Shown piece by piece: positions 35,701-46,288 of a stretch of 64,000 nt of DNA. Source of the stretch: Heliopora coerulea (lineage: Eukaryota; Cnidaria; Anthozoa; Scleralcyonacea; Helioporidae); contig JASJOG010000043.1 of the NCBI GenBank assembly GCA_030142905.1, positions 1,052,001-1,116,000 on the forward strand. The letters run 5' to 3'. The translations under genes and the position numbers were made by a program. The notes beneath the pieces were generated by a model, which was not told where the DNA came from, ran no database searches, and was given only the letters and a program-made list of their open reading frames with translations. The number at the start of each line of letters is the position of its first letter. The first letter of the stretch is position 1.

Positions 35701-38700
35701 AGAAATCGTTTTTCTGAGTATAGGGCTTGACGATCGTTCATCTATCATCTTATGACACGCTCTGTTTACCGACATTCCTTTACAAACCTGATGCATCCCC
35801 AAACACCGACGCCTGTCCATTGGATGACATATCAAAATCTGTCACCATAGCTCCCTGAGTGTTCACGTGATACACATACATTGATGATGGGGTCATCAAG
35901 CCACCAACGTCAAGAAACTGAAGCTGCCCGCTCTGAAACAAACATAAATAGGAATGTGTTCAAACCATATTAAAACTCCCATGTGGCAAGCATTGTTCCA
36001 CACTTTTGTCTGGGATAATTTTGAGGGCGTTACTGCTGAAATCGGCAAAACGAGGAAAAGTGAGAAAAATCCAAATCGTAGCCATTCCCGACCAACATGT
36101 AAATACATTTTCTCAAACAAGGCAACAAATTCCAAGAGAAACCTCCTCAACGTAACTAAACTGATCAACTTACGTGAGAAACCACCTGAACCCTTGAAGA
36201 CATAGTTGAAGAAAACTTTAACATGAAAGGTTCTAACAACGGAGTCTCATAAAAAAGGAAACAATTGATATTAATCACTAGGGAAATTGAACAATGATAT
36301 AAAAAGATACTATGACGTCAGTAGTGTTTACTACCCACCAGTCTGTAAGTTATATTTGCAATTATTTACCTGCAGTGGTAGTAATGTTCGCAACATTCTC
36401 AAGTCATAGACCATAAGGAATCTATCAACAGCTAAATGACCGTGTCTGACGGAAAGTTAAAAATACATATTATAAACTAAGTAGCTGGACTTTACGAGTT
36501 CTTTCTGTTGTCCTCATATTTCCTCTTCCTTTCTTTCTAATCGACATTCCCTCCATCCTTCTTTTTCTTATGCAAGTCTTTCATGTCTTTTGATCCTAAA
36601 TATTTGCTTCCTTTCTTCTCGTATGTCTCCCTAACTATGTCTATCCATCCACGTATCAGTCCTTCAATCCACCAATCTGTCTGTCTATCTGCTTGCCTGT
36701 CTCTCCTTCCCTCTCTTTCCCCTCCTTTGCCTTCATTTCATTCATCTCGTTCGGTTTCATTTCCTTCTTTCGATGGTTGCCTTTTCGTACGTTAATGTGT
36801 TTAGTTTTCAAATTTCTAAACCTGCTTGAAAAACCACAAGTAATCAATGTATTTCCTGAGACGTCAAAGTCAGAAAGAGCTCCAGAATGAGCCACCAACA
36901 CATGCTCACACTTCAAAGAAGTCGGGTCTCTCAAACGAATCTAAAGAAGACATAAGATAGGCAAAACGTGTTTAAATGAATATGATTAAATGAATGTTTC
37001 ATTTACTGTGGGATTTTTGAAAATCATTTGCTGGGCATTATTATTTCCAACACGATTACACTTCCCACTTTATTTATCAATTGTTAAAATACGTAAGCAT
37101 AAAGTATTCAAACTTAAGACATGGAAATCAAATGTTTAAGCTTGGTTCTCATATAATCGCGAAGATCGTGCGATAGTCGCACGATGCAAGGGTTTTTAGT
37201 CGTGTGATTATCGTACGATAATGAGAACATAGCATTCGCAGTTATCGTGGAGATCATGGCAGTCGTGGAACTTGAGTCGTGGAAGCAGGTTCGAAGTGTA
37301 CTTTCAAGTCCTGTTCTCATGTAATCACAACGGTCGTGCGACCATCGCACGATCCTTGCAATTATATGAGAACCATGCTTTAAGAAAAGCAAAAAAATCT
37401 GGATGTTTTTTGAGAACGTCTCCCATTATATTCCAGCTCGCTGTTGATTTTCGGTAAGCTGCATAAGGTTAAGGTCAGTCAACACAAATAGGCACCTTAA
37501 GATGTACGTCGTCAACTTCAACTACGACCTCCTTTAAAATATCGGCATTTAAAGAAACCGCGGTTTATTGACCACCGTGCTTGATACTTGTGGTTTCTTT
37601 TATCACGCCTTAAACGACTGTAGTCTCAAGTTGAATTAAATTTTAAGTAACTGCTTTTTTAACTTGGCGAGCTGACGTGTTCCTTAAGAGGTGAAAATGG
37701 TCTGCCTAACGTTGTATACATGCTCTGGAGAATAAAAATTATTCATTGCCTTTGTTTGGCATGAAGAATTCTTTGTTTGAAGAAGTTGACGTTGTCAAAA
37801 GAAGTTGACGTTGTCAAAAGAAGTTGACGTTGTCAAAAGAAGTTGACGTCGTGTATCTTACGCTCCCTAGTGATCCAATGCGTGTACTGAAACCGTACCT
37901 TGCCAGATGTTTCTCCACAGCACAAGTATCGTGAAGATACTTTCATAATGCACGTACCAGGTTCCACAGTATACTGAAATACACACCAGAAAAGAAAAAC
38001 ATTTCACTTCACTGTGAGTAAAAACTTTCACTGTTTATTTGTTGTGCGAATACCCCAGTTGCTTGATTCTCATAACTTAAAGAAAAGCATACTTCTTTTA
38101 AAATTTTATGACGGTTCAGGTCCAACTCAAATATTTCATCTTGATGGCCAGCAATAAGTAAGGTTAAAGGATCCTTCTGCAGCATACATTGCATGTCTGT
38201 CATGTTTGAGCCACTATTAAAGAAAGAGCACTCATTGTTTAGGGTAAAATAGTATGACATGTCAGAAAAAGTCCATCTCTTCACCTGTGACTGCTGAAAA
38301 TTACTCACCTTAGGTGAAACAACTTCAGACCTCGTCTCTTAGTAAAACGGATCTCATCATGTGTCAAGGACAGTACACCTTCGTTGTTAACGAGCAAATG
38401 GCGAACTTGATTCTCATGGGCTTGAAAAGAAGTATACTTTTGCATTTCAGGACCAAAATAAGATGTAACATGCCCCTAAAAAAATGTGTTCAAATAATTC
38501 TTGCTGATTTAACCCTTTTTTGTGAATACCTGACTTTGGTATTTTACTCTGGCTGATGTTAAATGATTTTACTTGTCAAGGGGAGATGTATTGGAAAAGA
38601 AAAGGTTAAGGTAATCAATGGTCATTTTATTACTCAGTATGCTCACAAACTGGCAATTTCTTCCACGATAAAAATAGGCATGATGTACATTAGTCAGTGA

Positions 38701-39196
38701 CTATTATAAGCTTCAGTCTTCAGTATTGGTTGATAACAGCTGCCCTCCCCTCTGGCAACATCCCTGTACAGAAATGTATTTTCATTTGGTCAACAACTTT
38801 GGTATGGCTAGGTCATGGTCCACTTCTGCAGAATGAAGGGAGTACAGTATAACGGCTGAGCAAAATGACCACATGTCTCCACGTTTATCAACGTTTCACT
38901 AAAGTTTTATTTTAAAACAAATATTTCCAAAAACGGCAGGATTAGCTGAGGGAAAAATTGAGATGCATAAAAGAGAAATTGGAATCACCTCACCTTAAAT
39001 TTAAGATTGTATCAAGAGATCAAAGACTTCCACATTAAATACTTACACCTTCATTTCCAACCCAAATTAGTTCCTCGTGAGAGTCAAAGAGGACAGTTGA
39101 AACCCCAAAATGATCTCCACCATCCATCAAAATACTTCTCAGCTCACCGACTGCACCACTAACAACACCTTCCAAATGTGCAGAGCTCAGGTCCAT
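21729..39196 (-). CDS. PAN2: PAN2, poly(A)-specific deadenylase catalytic subunit
   Basis: Removes poly(A) tails in the cytoplasm with PAN3. Exons: 39196-39047, 38475-38309, 38213-38093, 37973-37899, 36940-36822, 36445-36370, 36245-36174, 35932-35788, 34795-34713, 34546-34473, 34279-34212, 33973-33925, 33785-33689, 33143-33077, 32683-32615, 32517-32423, 32079-31951, 31117-30968, 30600-30551, 30192-30056, 29400-29297, 29022-28921, 28547-28399, 27563-27467, 27273-27133, 26070-26014, 25707-25617, 25118-24958, 23657-23572, 22811-22754, 22647-22468, 22319-22226, 21898-21729. Frames join throughout: 1160 residues against about 1200 in human. WD40 propeller, residues 1-336. Linker with [12 protein letters not shown], then a catalytically dead ubiquitin-hydrolase fold ([11 protein letters not shown] where active enzymes have the catalytic Cys; CSQC and CENC zinc pairs). 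DEDD exonuclease from about 912: D957 and E959 in GIDCEF, D1066 in GHGLKKDF, H1113 and D1118 in HDSTED. All catalytic residues are present. Exons 34546-34473 and 34279-34212 are the least certain. Confidence 0.96.
23741..23783. repeat. (TA)n microsatellite in a PAN2 intron
   Basis: About 20 TA units just 5' (transcript sense) of PAN2 exon 23657-23572. Not coding. Confidence 0.9.
27640..27790. repeat. Dispersed repeat, copy 1 (partner at 63740-63870)
   Basis: The segments TTGACATCTTGGAACATGTG, GAGAGCATC and TTGCTGCATAGACTGTTATG recur with about 80 percent similarity by eye at 63740-63870, in the same orientation. This copy is in the PAN2 intron upstream of exon 27563-27467. Confidence 0.6.
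28102..28281. mobile_element. MITE with TIR ACAGGGACGGCGGAGC
   Basis: The ends ACAGGGACGGCGGAGC and GCTCCGCCGTCCCTGT are exact inverses about 180 bases apart. A C-rich GGGGCTACAGCCCCCACAGC segment lies beside the right end. Located in a PAN2 intron. Similar G/C-rich remnants without clear ends occur near 58310-58390 and 60200-60590. Confidence 0.75.
28399..28547 (-). CDS. PAN2: PAN2 exon encoding a CCCH-type zinc finger
   Basis: This 149-base exon joins in frame on both sides, so it is coding. It reads [16 protein letters not shown], a Cys-X5-Cys-X4-Cys-X3-His finger at about residues 754-769, in an acidic, Gln/Glu-rich surrounding within the pseudo-ubiquitin-hydrolase region. That spacing matches Nab2/ZC3H14-type poly(A)-binding fingers. 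I do not recall such a finger at this place in human or yeast PAN2; in those complexes the known CCCH finger is at the PAN3 N terminus. Confidence 0.8.
29659..29885. repeat. Interstitial telomere-type repeat (CCCTAA)n in a PAN2 intron
   Basis: About 225 bases of CCCTAA units with variants CCTAAT, CCCCTAAC and CCGTAA. It lies in the intron between exons 30192-30056 and 29400-29297. The PAN2 transcript would read it as (UUAGGG)n. Variant-rich at the edges and purest in the middle, as expected of an ageing internal tract. Confidence 0.92.
30255..30510 (-). mobile_element. tRNA-derived SINE, second copy
   Basis: Shares AGCTGTTCTCCCTAGAGG, CTGGACAACACGCTTCTCAC and ATGTGACC segments with the copy at 9617-9925. 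The tRNA-like head, read on the minus strand, is decayed but keeps a B-box-like GGACTCGAATTCGG. It lies in a PAN2 intron. Confidence 0.6.
31494..31720. mobile_element. Foldback MITE, about 225 bp
   Basis: AAAACATACTCCAAGTAGAA on the left is mirrored by TTCTATTCGGAGTATGTTTT on the right. The inner arms GGTAATATTTCGGCTTTATT and its complement are nearly perfect. It lies in the PAN2 intron between exons 32079-31951 and 31117-30968. Confidence 0.8.
33180..33650. repeat. Purine-rich (GAACGAACGGA/AGAAGA) minisatellite tract
   Basis: Strand-biased, purine-rich on the plus strand, in the PAN2 intron between exons 33785-33689 and 33143-33077. The 215-residue reverse frame across it is coding only in the exon 33785-33689 part. 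The Ser/Phe/Arg remainder is the repeat. Confidence 0.8.
34870..35380. repeat. Pyrimidine-rich (TCTGTCTGTCCG)n tract
   Basis: Strand-biased in the opposite sense to 33180-33650, in the PAN2 intron between exons 35932-35788 and 34795-34713. A similar shorter tract is at 36490-36730. The Ser/Cys/Leu frames of both tracts are artefacts. Confidence 0.8.
35625..35701 (+). tRNA. tRNA-like sequence (pseudogene or SINE head)
   Basis: GAGCCTT pairs with GGGGCTC. There is a GCTC/GAGC D stem and a canonical T arm GCGGGTTCGAACCCCGT. The putative anticodon loop is CCGGTCA with C at position 33, again placing GGT at the anticodon. Two extra bases follow each side of the acceptor stem compared with a normal tRNA. 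It lies antisense in a PAN2 intron. Confidence 0.45.
37139..37383. mobile_element. MITE with TIR AAGCTTGGTTCTCATATAAT
   Basis: Left end AAGCTTGGTTCTCATATAAT and right end ATTATATGAGAACCATGCTT are inverses. Internal GATCGTGCGATAGTCGCACG is repeated in inverted form. It lies in the PAN2 intron between exons 37973-37899 and 36940-36822. Confidence 0.8.
37784..37850. repeat. 19-bp tandem repeat, nearly four units
   Basis: Unit GAAGTTGACGTTGTCAAAA repeated in tandem in a PAN2 intron, the last copy partial and diverged. No coding meaning. Confidence 0.9.
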
Positions 39197-39583
39197 CTTA
39201 CACTAATACAATTGTAAATATAAACATTCAAAAACCTCAACAATCACGCCGCCATATTGGATCAAGTATTCCTAAACAGTCTGGTGACGAATTTACTGTC
39301 GAGCATCAGTCGTTTTCAAACGTCAGTGGCTATCAGGAAGCTCGAAATTATATTATTTTATCACATTTGTTGAATAAACTTCAAATTAATTATTAAATAG
39401 AATTACATAATTAGAATATCAGGACGTTTCTGCATTAGACTCCGATCTTTATAAGGTTTTTTCCCCTTTATTCTTTCATTATTTTAATTTTCTGTACGTG
39501 AAGCTACTTCCTTTCGGAACACGTTCGGAAAAACTTCGTTAATGATTAAAGTGCTACACGTTTTGGCGGGAAACAATTTCAAG
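39197..39583. promoter_or_regulatory. Shared PAN2/MLH1 head-to-head promoter
   Basis: Only 387 bases separate the two start codons (345 if MLH1 starts at the upstream in-frame ATG at 39542), so one region must serve both genes. A YY1-type element, GCCGCCATATT, sits at 39248-39258, reading AATATGGCGGC in the PAN2 direction about 50 bases before its ATG. A second, AAGATGGCGG, at 39581-39590 contains the MLH1 ATG itself. No TATA box is convincing for either gene. Confidence 0.65.
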
Positions 39584-42500
39584 ATGGCGGAGCTTCAATC
39601 ACCAACGCCAACAATCAAAAAACTCGACGAAGCTGTTGTTAATCGCATAGCGGCGGGCGAAGTCATCCAGCGTCCTGTTAATGCCATAAAAGAAATGATA
39701 GAGAATTCCTTGGATGCTAAATCTACTGCAATTCAAGTTACTGTAAAGTCTGGTGGCTTGAAGTTTCTTCAAATTCAGGACAATGGCTGTGGCATCCGGA
39801 AAGAAGACATGGCTATTGTGTGTGAACGCTTCACGACCAGCAAACTGTCCAAATATGAAGACCTGAACAGTATTGCTACCTATGGGTTTAGAGGAGAAGC
39901 TTTGGCTAGTATTAGCCATGTGGCTCATGTCACCATCACAACCAAAACAGCTGACTCAAACTGTGCTTACAAGGCCCGTTTTTCTGATGGAAAACCAAAG
40001 GGTGACCCCAAGCCATGTGCAGGAAACAAAGGCACACAGATTGTTGTTGAAGATCTGTTCTACAACATGATGACAAGAAAAAAGGCTCTGAAAAGTCCTG
40101 GGGAAGAGTATGCAAAGATTGTTGATGTCATTGGCAAATATGCAATCCATAACTCTGGTGTTGCTTTCACGGTGAAAAAACATGGACAGAACCTTGGTGA
40201 CATCAGGACGCTAAACAGTTCCTCCATCATTGACAATATCTCAACCATCTATGGAGCTAATGTTGCCAAAGAACTTCTCAGTGTATCATGTGATAATCCA
40301 CAATATGGACTTAAAGTGAATGGCTATATTACAAATGCAAATTACTCTGTCAAGAAGCTGATATTTTTGCTCTTTATTAACCATCGTTTGGTGGATTCCA
40401 GTGCTATTCGAAAGGCAATTGATGCAGTTTACTCTGCATACTTGCCAAAAGGGATGCATCCTTTTATTTACCTTAGTCTTGAAATCAGTCCATGCAATGT
40501 TGATGTCAATGTCCATCCCACTAAACATGAGGTACACTTTCTTCATGAAGACTCAGTTATTGAGATAATTCAGAAAAATGTTGAGGAGAAGCTGCTTGGT
40601 TCTAACTCTTCCAGGACTTATTATACACAGACCTTGCTCCCTGGAGCACCTGTGCAACTTGGAGAGATTCTTGGATGTAAGTATTTACCAAGTATTTGGG
40701 ATATAAAATCCCTACACAATGTAAATAAGGTTTTACCAACTCAAAAAGAGTTGATTCAATAAAACTTCACTATGGCTATATTTCCTGTGTTTTGCTGGGC
40801 TATTTTATTTCTACTTTGCCTAACAGAGCCTAATATCCTCACATACTCCAATTCTTTGAGCAGGACACTGTAGTATCCTTAATGAATTACTGGTAATCAG
40901 TTCAACTTATGGTGTGCTGCTGCATTTCTTTAGGTGAAGGAACTAACTCTAACCAAAACAAGGGCACCCAGAGAGTCTATGATCACCAGCTAGTTAGAAC
41001 TGACAGCCGTGAACAAACACTTCATGCTTTTGTTAAACCTGACAACTCTTCTAGCAGGCCAGCAAGGTGGGTATATAGAATTACTTAAAGAAAAAATGTG
41101 ATTTCAGTTAAACAGAGTTATGGCAATTAACTACCTTTAATATATTTTGTTACAACCATGAACCATTTTGTAATCAAATCCTTGATGCCTTGTGAAACTT
41201 CTTACAAATTTCAGTACTAAAAGAATATCCCTTAGAGGAACAGTTTTTTTCTTTACTTCTTTTAACTTTTGCTATAGTGATCAATCATCTCCAGGAAATA
41301 TGAAAGAATGTGCTCAAAAAACTACCAGTGGTTTAGAAAAGCATCAAAGCATCAAAGTCAACGATGATGAAACTCCCATGGAGGTTACCAACAATGCACC
41401 ATCTGGTAAATTTTGCGCAGGGAGGCATAGGAGAATGAACAGATGAGCAAAAGAATGAAGAAACAAACGTACTAACGCAAAGGAGGAAACGAAAAAGAAG
41501 ACAACCAGGATCACGCACAGACAGAGTGAAAGTGGAAAAAAATAAAGTGAAGAAAGAGGAAGAGGAAAGAAAGAAGTGAAAGTGGAAAGAAATAAAGTGA
41601 AGAAGGAGGAAGAGGAGAGAAAGAAGGGAAAGTCGGAAAGGGAAAGGATTGACTTGGACCATTATTGGCAGTTTTAATACTGGTTGGTTGATTGGTGGTG
41701 CAAGTATTGGCTGGCTTGGTTGGTTGCTGATAGTTGTTTGAGACAGCTGGTTGTCTGGCTTCCTGATTAACTGTATAGTGCAGCGCTGGCAGTGTTAAAT
41801 GTGGATCTACACCACGGGAGCCTTATTCGTTAATCGATTGATCGTAATCAACAATCAATTAATGAGCGATTGATTGGATTGCATGATCATGGACTAGGAA
41901 CATTTGCCGTCAAGCTGTAGGTCACTGCGCATACTTGTCAAACATTTGGTGTGTTTAAGCTATTTAAATATTTCGCTCCTTCATCACTTCAAGTATTCCT
42001 GTAGGTTTTAGATGTACTCGCGATGAGTTATCTCCGAAATTCTGTTTTTATTCCGTCTCTATGTTGGTTTAAATTGCATATTAACTGGAATACTTATGTG
42101 AATAAATTCAGGATTTGGAGTAGCGTTTCTTGTTGTTGGTGAATCGATAGCCGAAAAAAAAGACGATTAACCTTTTGTGGTCCAAGACGTCTCCCTTTGA
42201 CGACTAAAACCGTCTGACGTTAGCCAGAGCGAAATTAAGAACTCGGATATACGGGCCGAAGTGAGTTGAGCTATTCCGTAACCGTTAAACTTTCTACTGA
42301 TTCAACAGCTGATTGGATAACTTACAGGAGTAATGGTTAGCTAGTTGGTTGGTTGGCTGTCTGTCTGGTCGTTCGATTATCTGGTTGACAAAATATAGTA
42401 TGAGTTATGAGAATCATTGTATGTATGATTTATGTAATTTGGATGTTTAACATAATGATAGGTAATTAGCATGGTTTGAATAATTATCATAATTTGTATA

Positions 42501-43996
42501 ATTGACATAATTCTGCTTAATTAGAATAATTTAATATCCTACATTCACAAAATGTTGAGAAAGTTTTTAGGGAGCTCTTTATCTACATTTCAACAAATTT
42601 TAAGTGCTTTTTGTATTTATTTCAGATCCTGTACGCCAAAAGAAAGACTTTTTAAATTTAAAACAATCCTCGTCTTCTTCAAACAACTACCCCGAGCGCC
42701 GAGAGATCTGCTTAACAAGTGTTCTAGAATTACGCCAAGAAATAGACGAAGCTGAACACAAAGGTCTTAAAGAAATGTTTGAAAATCACAAGTTTGTAGG
42801 TTGTGTGGAAAAATCTCTGTCCCTGATGCAACACGGCACAAAACTATACCTGGCCAACGTCACAAACTTGAGCCAAGAACTGTTCTACCAGATTATCTTC
42901 TTCGGATTCGGCAATTTCGGTTATATTCGCTTGAACCCACCACCATCAATCTCTGAGCTCGCTGTTCTGGCTCTCAACTCACAAGATTCTGGATGGAGTG
43001 AAGAAGATGGCCCGAAGGAAGAACTGGCGGAATATATCGAAACGTTTTTGAAAACAAAAGCCGAAATGTTGGCTGATTATTTTTCTTTACAAATAGACGA
43101 AAATGGGTACTTGAAGACGTTACCTCTGTTGTTAGAAGACCATGTACCTAACCTCAATGAATTACCAATGTTTGTGCTGAGATTGGCCACTGAGGTATGT
43201 ACTTGTATCTGCAGGCTCAATCCTCTTGGATAACTATACAGAAACCAACAGGCGTCAGTTATACAGCTACTAATGGCTTATCCAGTTGTTGAGTCCTGCC
43301 TAGCGAACAGCGCTTTCCATCCGACAATTTAAAGAAATAAGTCCAGGTAACAGCATGGTTTTGAGTGCAATTTGGAAAAAAACACGCACGAGTGAGCTTT
43401 TCAAAGACCATCAAGATAGCACAAGTCCAAAGATGAGTGATATACGAACTCTTTGGAAAACTCACAAGTGCGTGTTTTTCCAAATTGTACGAGAAATCAT
43501 GCTATTACCAGTTAATGATATACATGAACAATATCATACAGTGCCGAAAAAAGGTAACTCGCTACAAGTGACTGTATTCCTTTTTTTTTATTTTTTTTTC
43601 ACTGAAAATCTCAGTCTCTCACTCATTGAGAATGTGCGTTATTCTACATACGTTGCGTGAATCAATAGAGGTTAACTGATCAAGATTTTGACCAAAACGT
43701 TTTGTACTTTTCAGGTTGACTGGGACACAGAAAAGGAGTGTTTTCAAACGTTTGCCAAAGAATGTAGTTTATTCTATGCTTTCAAACCTGACCCGTACGG
43801 AAGTGAAAATAGCAACGGTGACAGCGAGGGATCAGGCGAACTAGAAACGCAGAAAAACTGGAAATGGATTGTCGAACATGTTCTCTTCCCCGCCTTCCGA
43901 TGTGGGCTCATTCCACCAAAACATTTTGCAGAAGATGGGAGTTTGCTGCAAGTAGCCAACTTGCCTGATTTATACAAAGTTTTTGAACGATGTTAA
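39584..43996 (+). CDS. MLH1: MLH1, DNA mismatch repair MutL homologue
   Basis: Nuclear MutL-alpha subunit: a GHKL ATPase that pairs with PMS-type partners in mismatch repair. Exons: 39584-40676, 40934-41066, 41278-41405, 42626-43194, 43715-43996; all joins are in phase and give 734 residues, normal for the family. The ATPase core lies in one large first exon. Visible motifs are E37 and N41 (KEMIEN), D66 (DNGCGI), and GFRGEAL at 101-107. The HPTKHEVHF segment is present. Exon 2 holds the [14 protein letters not shown] motif of the linker. The C-terminal domain contains [14 protein letters not shown] and ends in the family's invariant FERC. The start at 39584 fits homologue length and lies in a YY1-like element; an in-frame ATG at 39542 would add 14 residues. 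A hairpin transposon end lies in intron 1, so the frame running past 40676 is not coding. Confidence 0.97.
40757..40823. mobile_element. MITE end in MLH1 intron 1
   Basis: AATAAAACTTCACTATGGCT through TTTTGCTGGGCTATTTTATT matches the right end of the palindromic element at 4416-4685. Only one arm is visible, so it is a truncated insertion. Confidence 0.7.
41430..41650. repeat. Purine-rich tract in MLH1 intron 3
   Basis: GAAAGTGGAAAGAAATAAAG repeats and GAGGAAGAGGA runs in the intron after exon 41278-41405. It shows the same strand-biased composition as the PAN2 intron tracts. Not coding. Confidence 0.75.
43347..43510. mobile_element. Foldback MITE in MLH1 intron 4
   Basis: GTGCAATTTGGAAAAAAACA on the left is mirrored by TGTTTTTCCAAATTGTAC on the right, with complementary flanks ending near GGTAACAGCATG and CATGCTATTACC. 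It lies between MLH1 exons 42626-43194 and 43715-43996. Confidence 0.75.
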
Positions 43997-44344
43997 AAAG
44001 ACCCTGCGTGGCCAAGCGTAACCAACTGAAATGCAAGTCAAACTGTTATAGATTTTGTCACTTATGGTGTACAACTTTCGCAGAAGATTCCTTTATTTCC
44101 TTAAAATTGTACAAACTGTACGGGTTTTGTTACCCTTAATTACATAATAAGGCACAAACTGTACGGGCTTTATTTTTGGGGAATTTTTTTCCCCTCAAAA
44201 TTCGCATTTGCAAAGTCTTCTATGACGAGCTGTGCAACGTCAGTGTAGCAGCTGCAAGCTGGCTAGTGTAACATAACCTTGAAGCAAGAGTTTTACGAAG
44301 TAAATCCACCCAAATTCCTGGCCCTACTTCCATAAACAGTGCTC

Positions 44345-44590
44345 AAGGCCGCGGAAATATGAATATAGTTATTTCTTTTTACCCGAGATTACCCTTGGAA
44401 GACAGGTAGTATTTAGCAGAGTCAAACTGAAATACAGTGATGTCACCGGTAACGTTGGACACTTTAATCGGACAACTGCCCTGAGCCAGCATCGAATCCT
44501 AGTCCCAGAGTTGAGACGCACTTGCACAACTGTGCTGCTAACTGCGCTATCAATTGTGCTACCACAACGCTACCAACATCCCAGAAATGA
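44345..44590 (-). mobile_element. tRNA-derived SINE, decayed third copy
   Basis: Minus-strand reading gives a tRNA-like head (GTGGTAGCACAATTG, then GGACTAGGATTCGATGC as the B box). It continues into a body with GTCAAACTGAAATACAGTG on the plus strand, comparable to the copy at 9617-9925. Confidence 0.5.
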
Positions 44591-45324
44591 GAGCTTATTA
44601 CCAAGAATTACCAAGCTGGTTTTACGTATGAATTAAAGCATTGTTGGTGCAAAGGAAAAGGAATTCCACGGTCGTTTTCTTTTTGGCTTTGTGCGAGTGT
44701 GGGAAGACCTCTAGCAACAAGCATAGCGTAACAAATGATTTTCTCGAGTTTCATTTTTTCATACACCACATGCAAGTAAATTTTTATTCCGTCTAATGAA
44801 TGGTTCGTTTCCGTCGTTTCATGTTGATATACATGTATGTATGAAACAATTTTATGGAAACGAGATGTCGATAATCATTCACGAATTGCAGGAGGTCTGT
44901 CATTTTTAAATGAAGCTACATTTGTTTACAACTGAAGCATATATAGATATTATTGCCATAGCTGCATGCATGTTCTGGTTTTCTCTTCATAACTGGTAGA
45001 ACAGGTGTGCGCGATTTTTTAAGGTATCCATGCATCATTTGCAAGGCGTCCCTTCCTTAACAAACAGCAGACGATTCCTAAAGAAGTTTCACTTGTAAAA
45101 TGTAAGCAAACTTCGTTCATGCACTTCAAATTGCTTATGGTATTTTGCATGGAGAAACTGGATAGATTTCATTTGTAAATTTTCTATTTCAATGGGTTCT
45201 TTTGTGTGAGAAGTCGTATGAAACGCTAATAGGATACGTTCCGACTTCCAAACACTTAGACAAACTGATTAAAGAGCTTAGCTTTTCCTGGCTATACTTT
45301 GTAACGGGATATTAGAGGAATAAC

Positions 45325-45425
45325 TTTTAAACACGGTTTTAAAGTACGTTGATACCATGGTGATTAGTAATTTACGATGAAGTAAGAGAAAACGAAATAT
45401 ACGCGCTAAAGAGGTATACACAGTT
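45325..45425. repeat. Dispersed repeat, copy 1 (partner at 63455-63580)
   Basis: TACGTTGATACCATGGTGAT, AATTTACGATGAAGTAAGAG and GCTAAAGAGGTAT recur at 63455-63580. The second copy is closed by an inverted AACACGG end and is more complete. Confidence 0.7.
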
Positions 45426-46288
45426 ACCAAGGACTGTTGGACCGTTTAGTTCTTAAAAGAACTTTATGAAACTTAAAGAGAGGTAAAATACTACGTAAAG
45501 AGTAGGCCTAAAAGAATGAATTAAATTAAATTCTTAATTTAATTAGCGTAAGTGCAATAAACCCAATCAATAAAACTGCTGATGGTTCAACATTGGACGA
45601 CGTATTCAGCAGCAATTATTAATGTGAGAATTCCTAGCAGTGTGCAATATTAATATTAGAGGTCGGGTAAGCGTTAACTTTTTTTACTTGGTATGTCGAC
45701 TATTGAAGAGGAATACAGCCTAGCGTCTGCCAGACGGTAAAATGCCGAGAGACGCCACTTCTGGAAAGTTAATGAGAATGTTTTTTCATTGTAAGTCTTC
45801 TGTTGACGAGTGAAATCGTCCAACGTTAGCCAGCTAAAAGCCAGAGTAAAATATTAAGGGGTCGACACCGTCTGAAAAGAGTTAAGGCAGAGAGTAACAT
45901 TGGCATTGGAGTTAGGGTAAGCAGTACAAGATACGTTTAGTGTTATGAGCTTTACTAATCTATAGCAAACCAGGGGTTACAAGTTGTGGGTCCGACTCCC
46001 ATGAGGAGCACCAAGTTTTTTTTGATTCCACAAAGAACCACCAAACTAAAATTTAACTTCCTTCGAAGACAAGAGCATCGAGTGCCGTAGCTTCTACAGT
46101 ATTTTCTTTTTCATGCAAAAGCTTATTTCCCAAAGTGAATGGAAAGGCAAATGCTCAGAAGAACATAACAGCAGATTTTGTTCATTGTCTGGAATTTGCG
46201 TAAAGCGAGAGCGGGAAAGTAATTTTTCCTTGTCTTACTCTTACCCACTGAATATGCTTTGAATCTTTTACAGTACAACTTTTCCAAG

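Larger units (their letters stand above)
43997..46288. other. Spacer between MLH1 and the first Ly6 gene
   Basis: No gene seen. It holds the MLH1 3' flank (ATTAAA near 44632 is a possible polyadenylation signal), a decayed SINE at 44345-44590, and a repeat at 45325-45425 shared with 63455-63580. Two copies of the GGCTAACGCCAGA-type hairpin repeat lie at about 45695-45895. A T-run after a B-box-like GGGTCCGACTCC near 45990 may be another tRNA-derived fragment. Confidence 0.6.

Noticed and set aside
37784..37850. Regular 19-bp direct repeats considered as a CRISPR-like array
   Set aside because: Units are contiguous with no spacers and lie in a eukaryotic intron; a simple tandem repeat.
43355..43660. 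101-residue plus-strand frame within MLH1
   Set aside because: It lies in intron 4 across a foldback MITE; MLH1 exons 4 and 5 join in phase without it.
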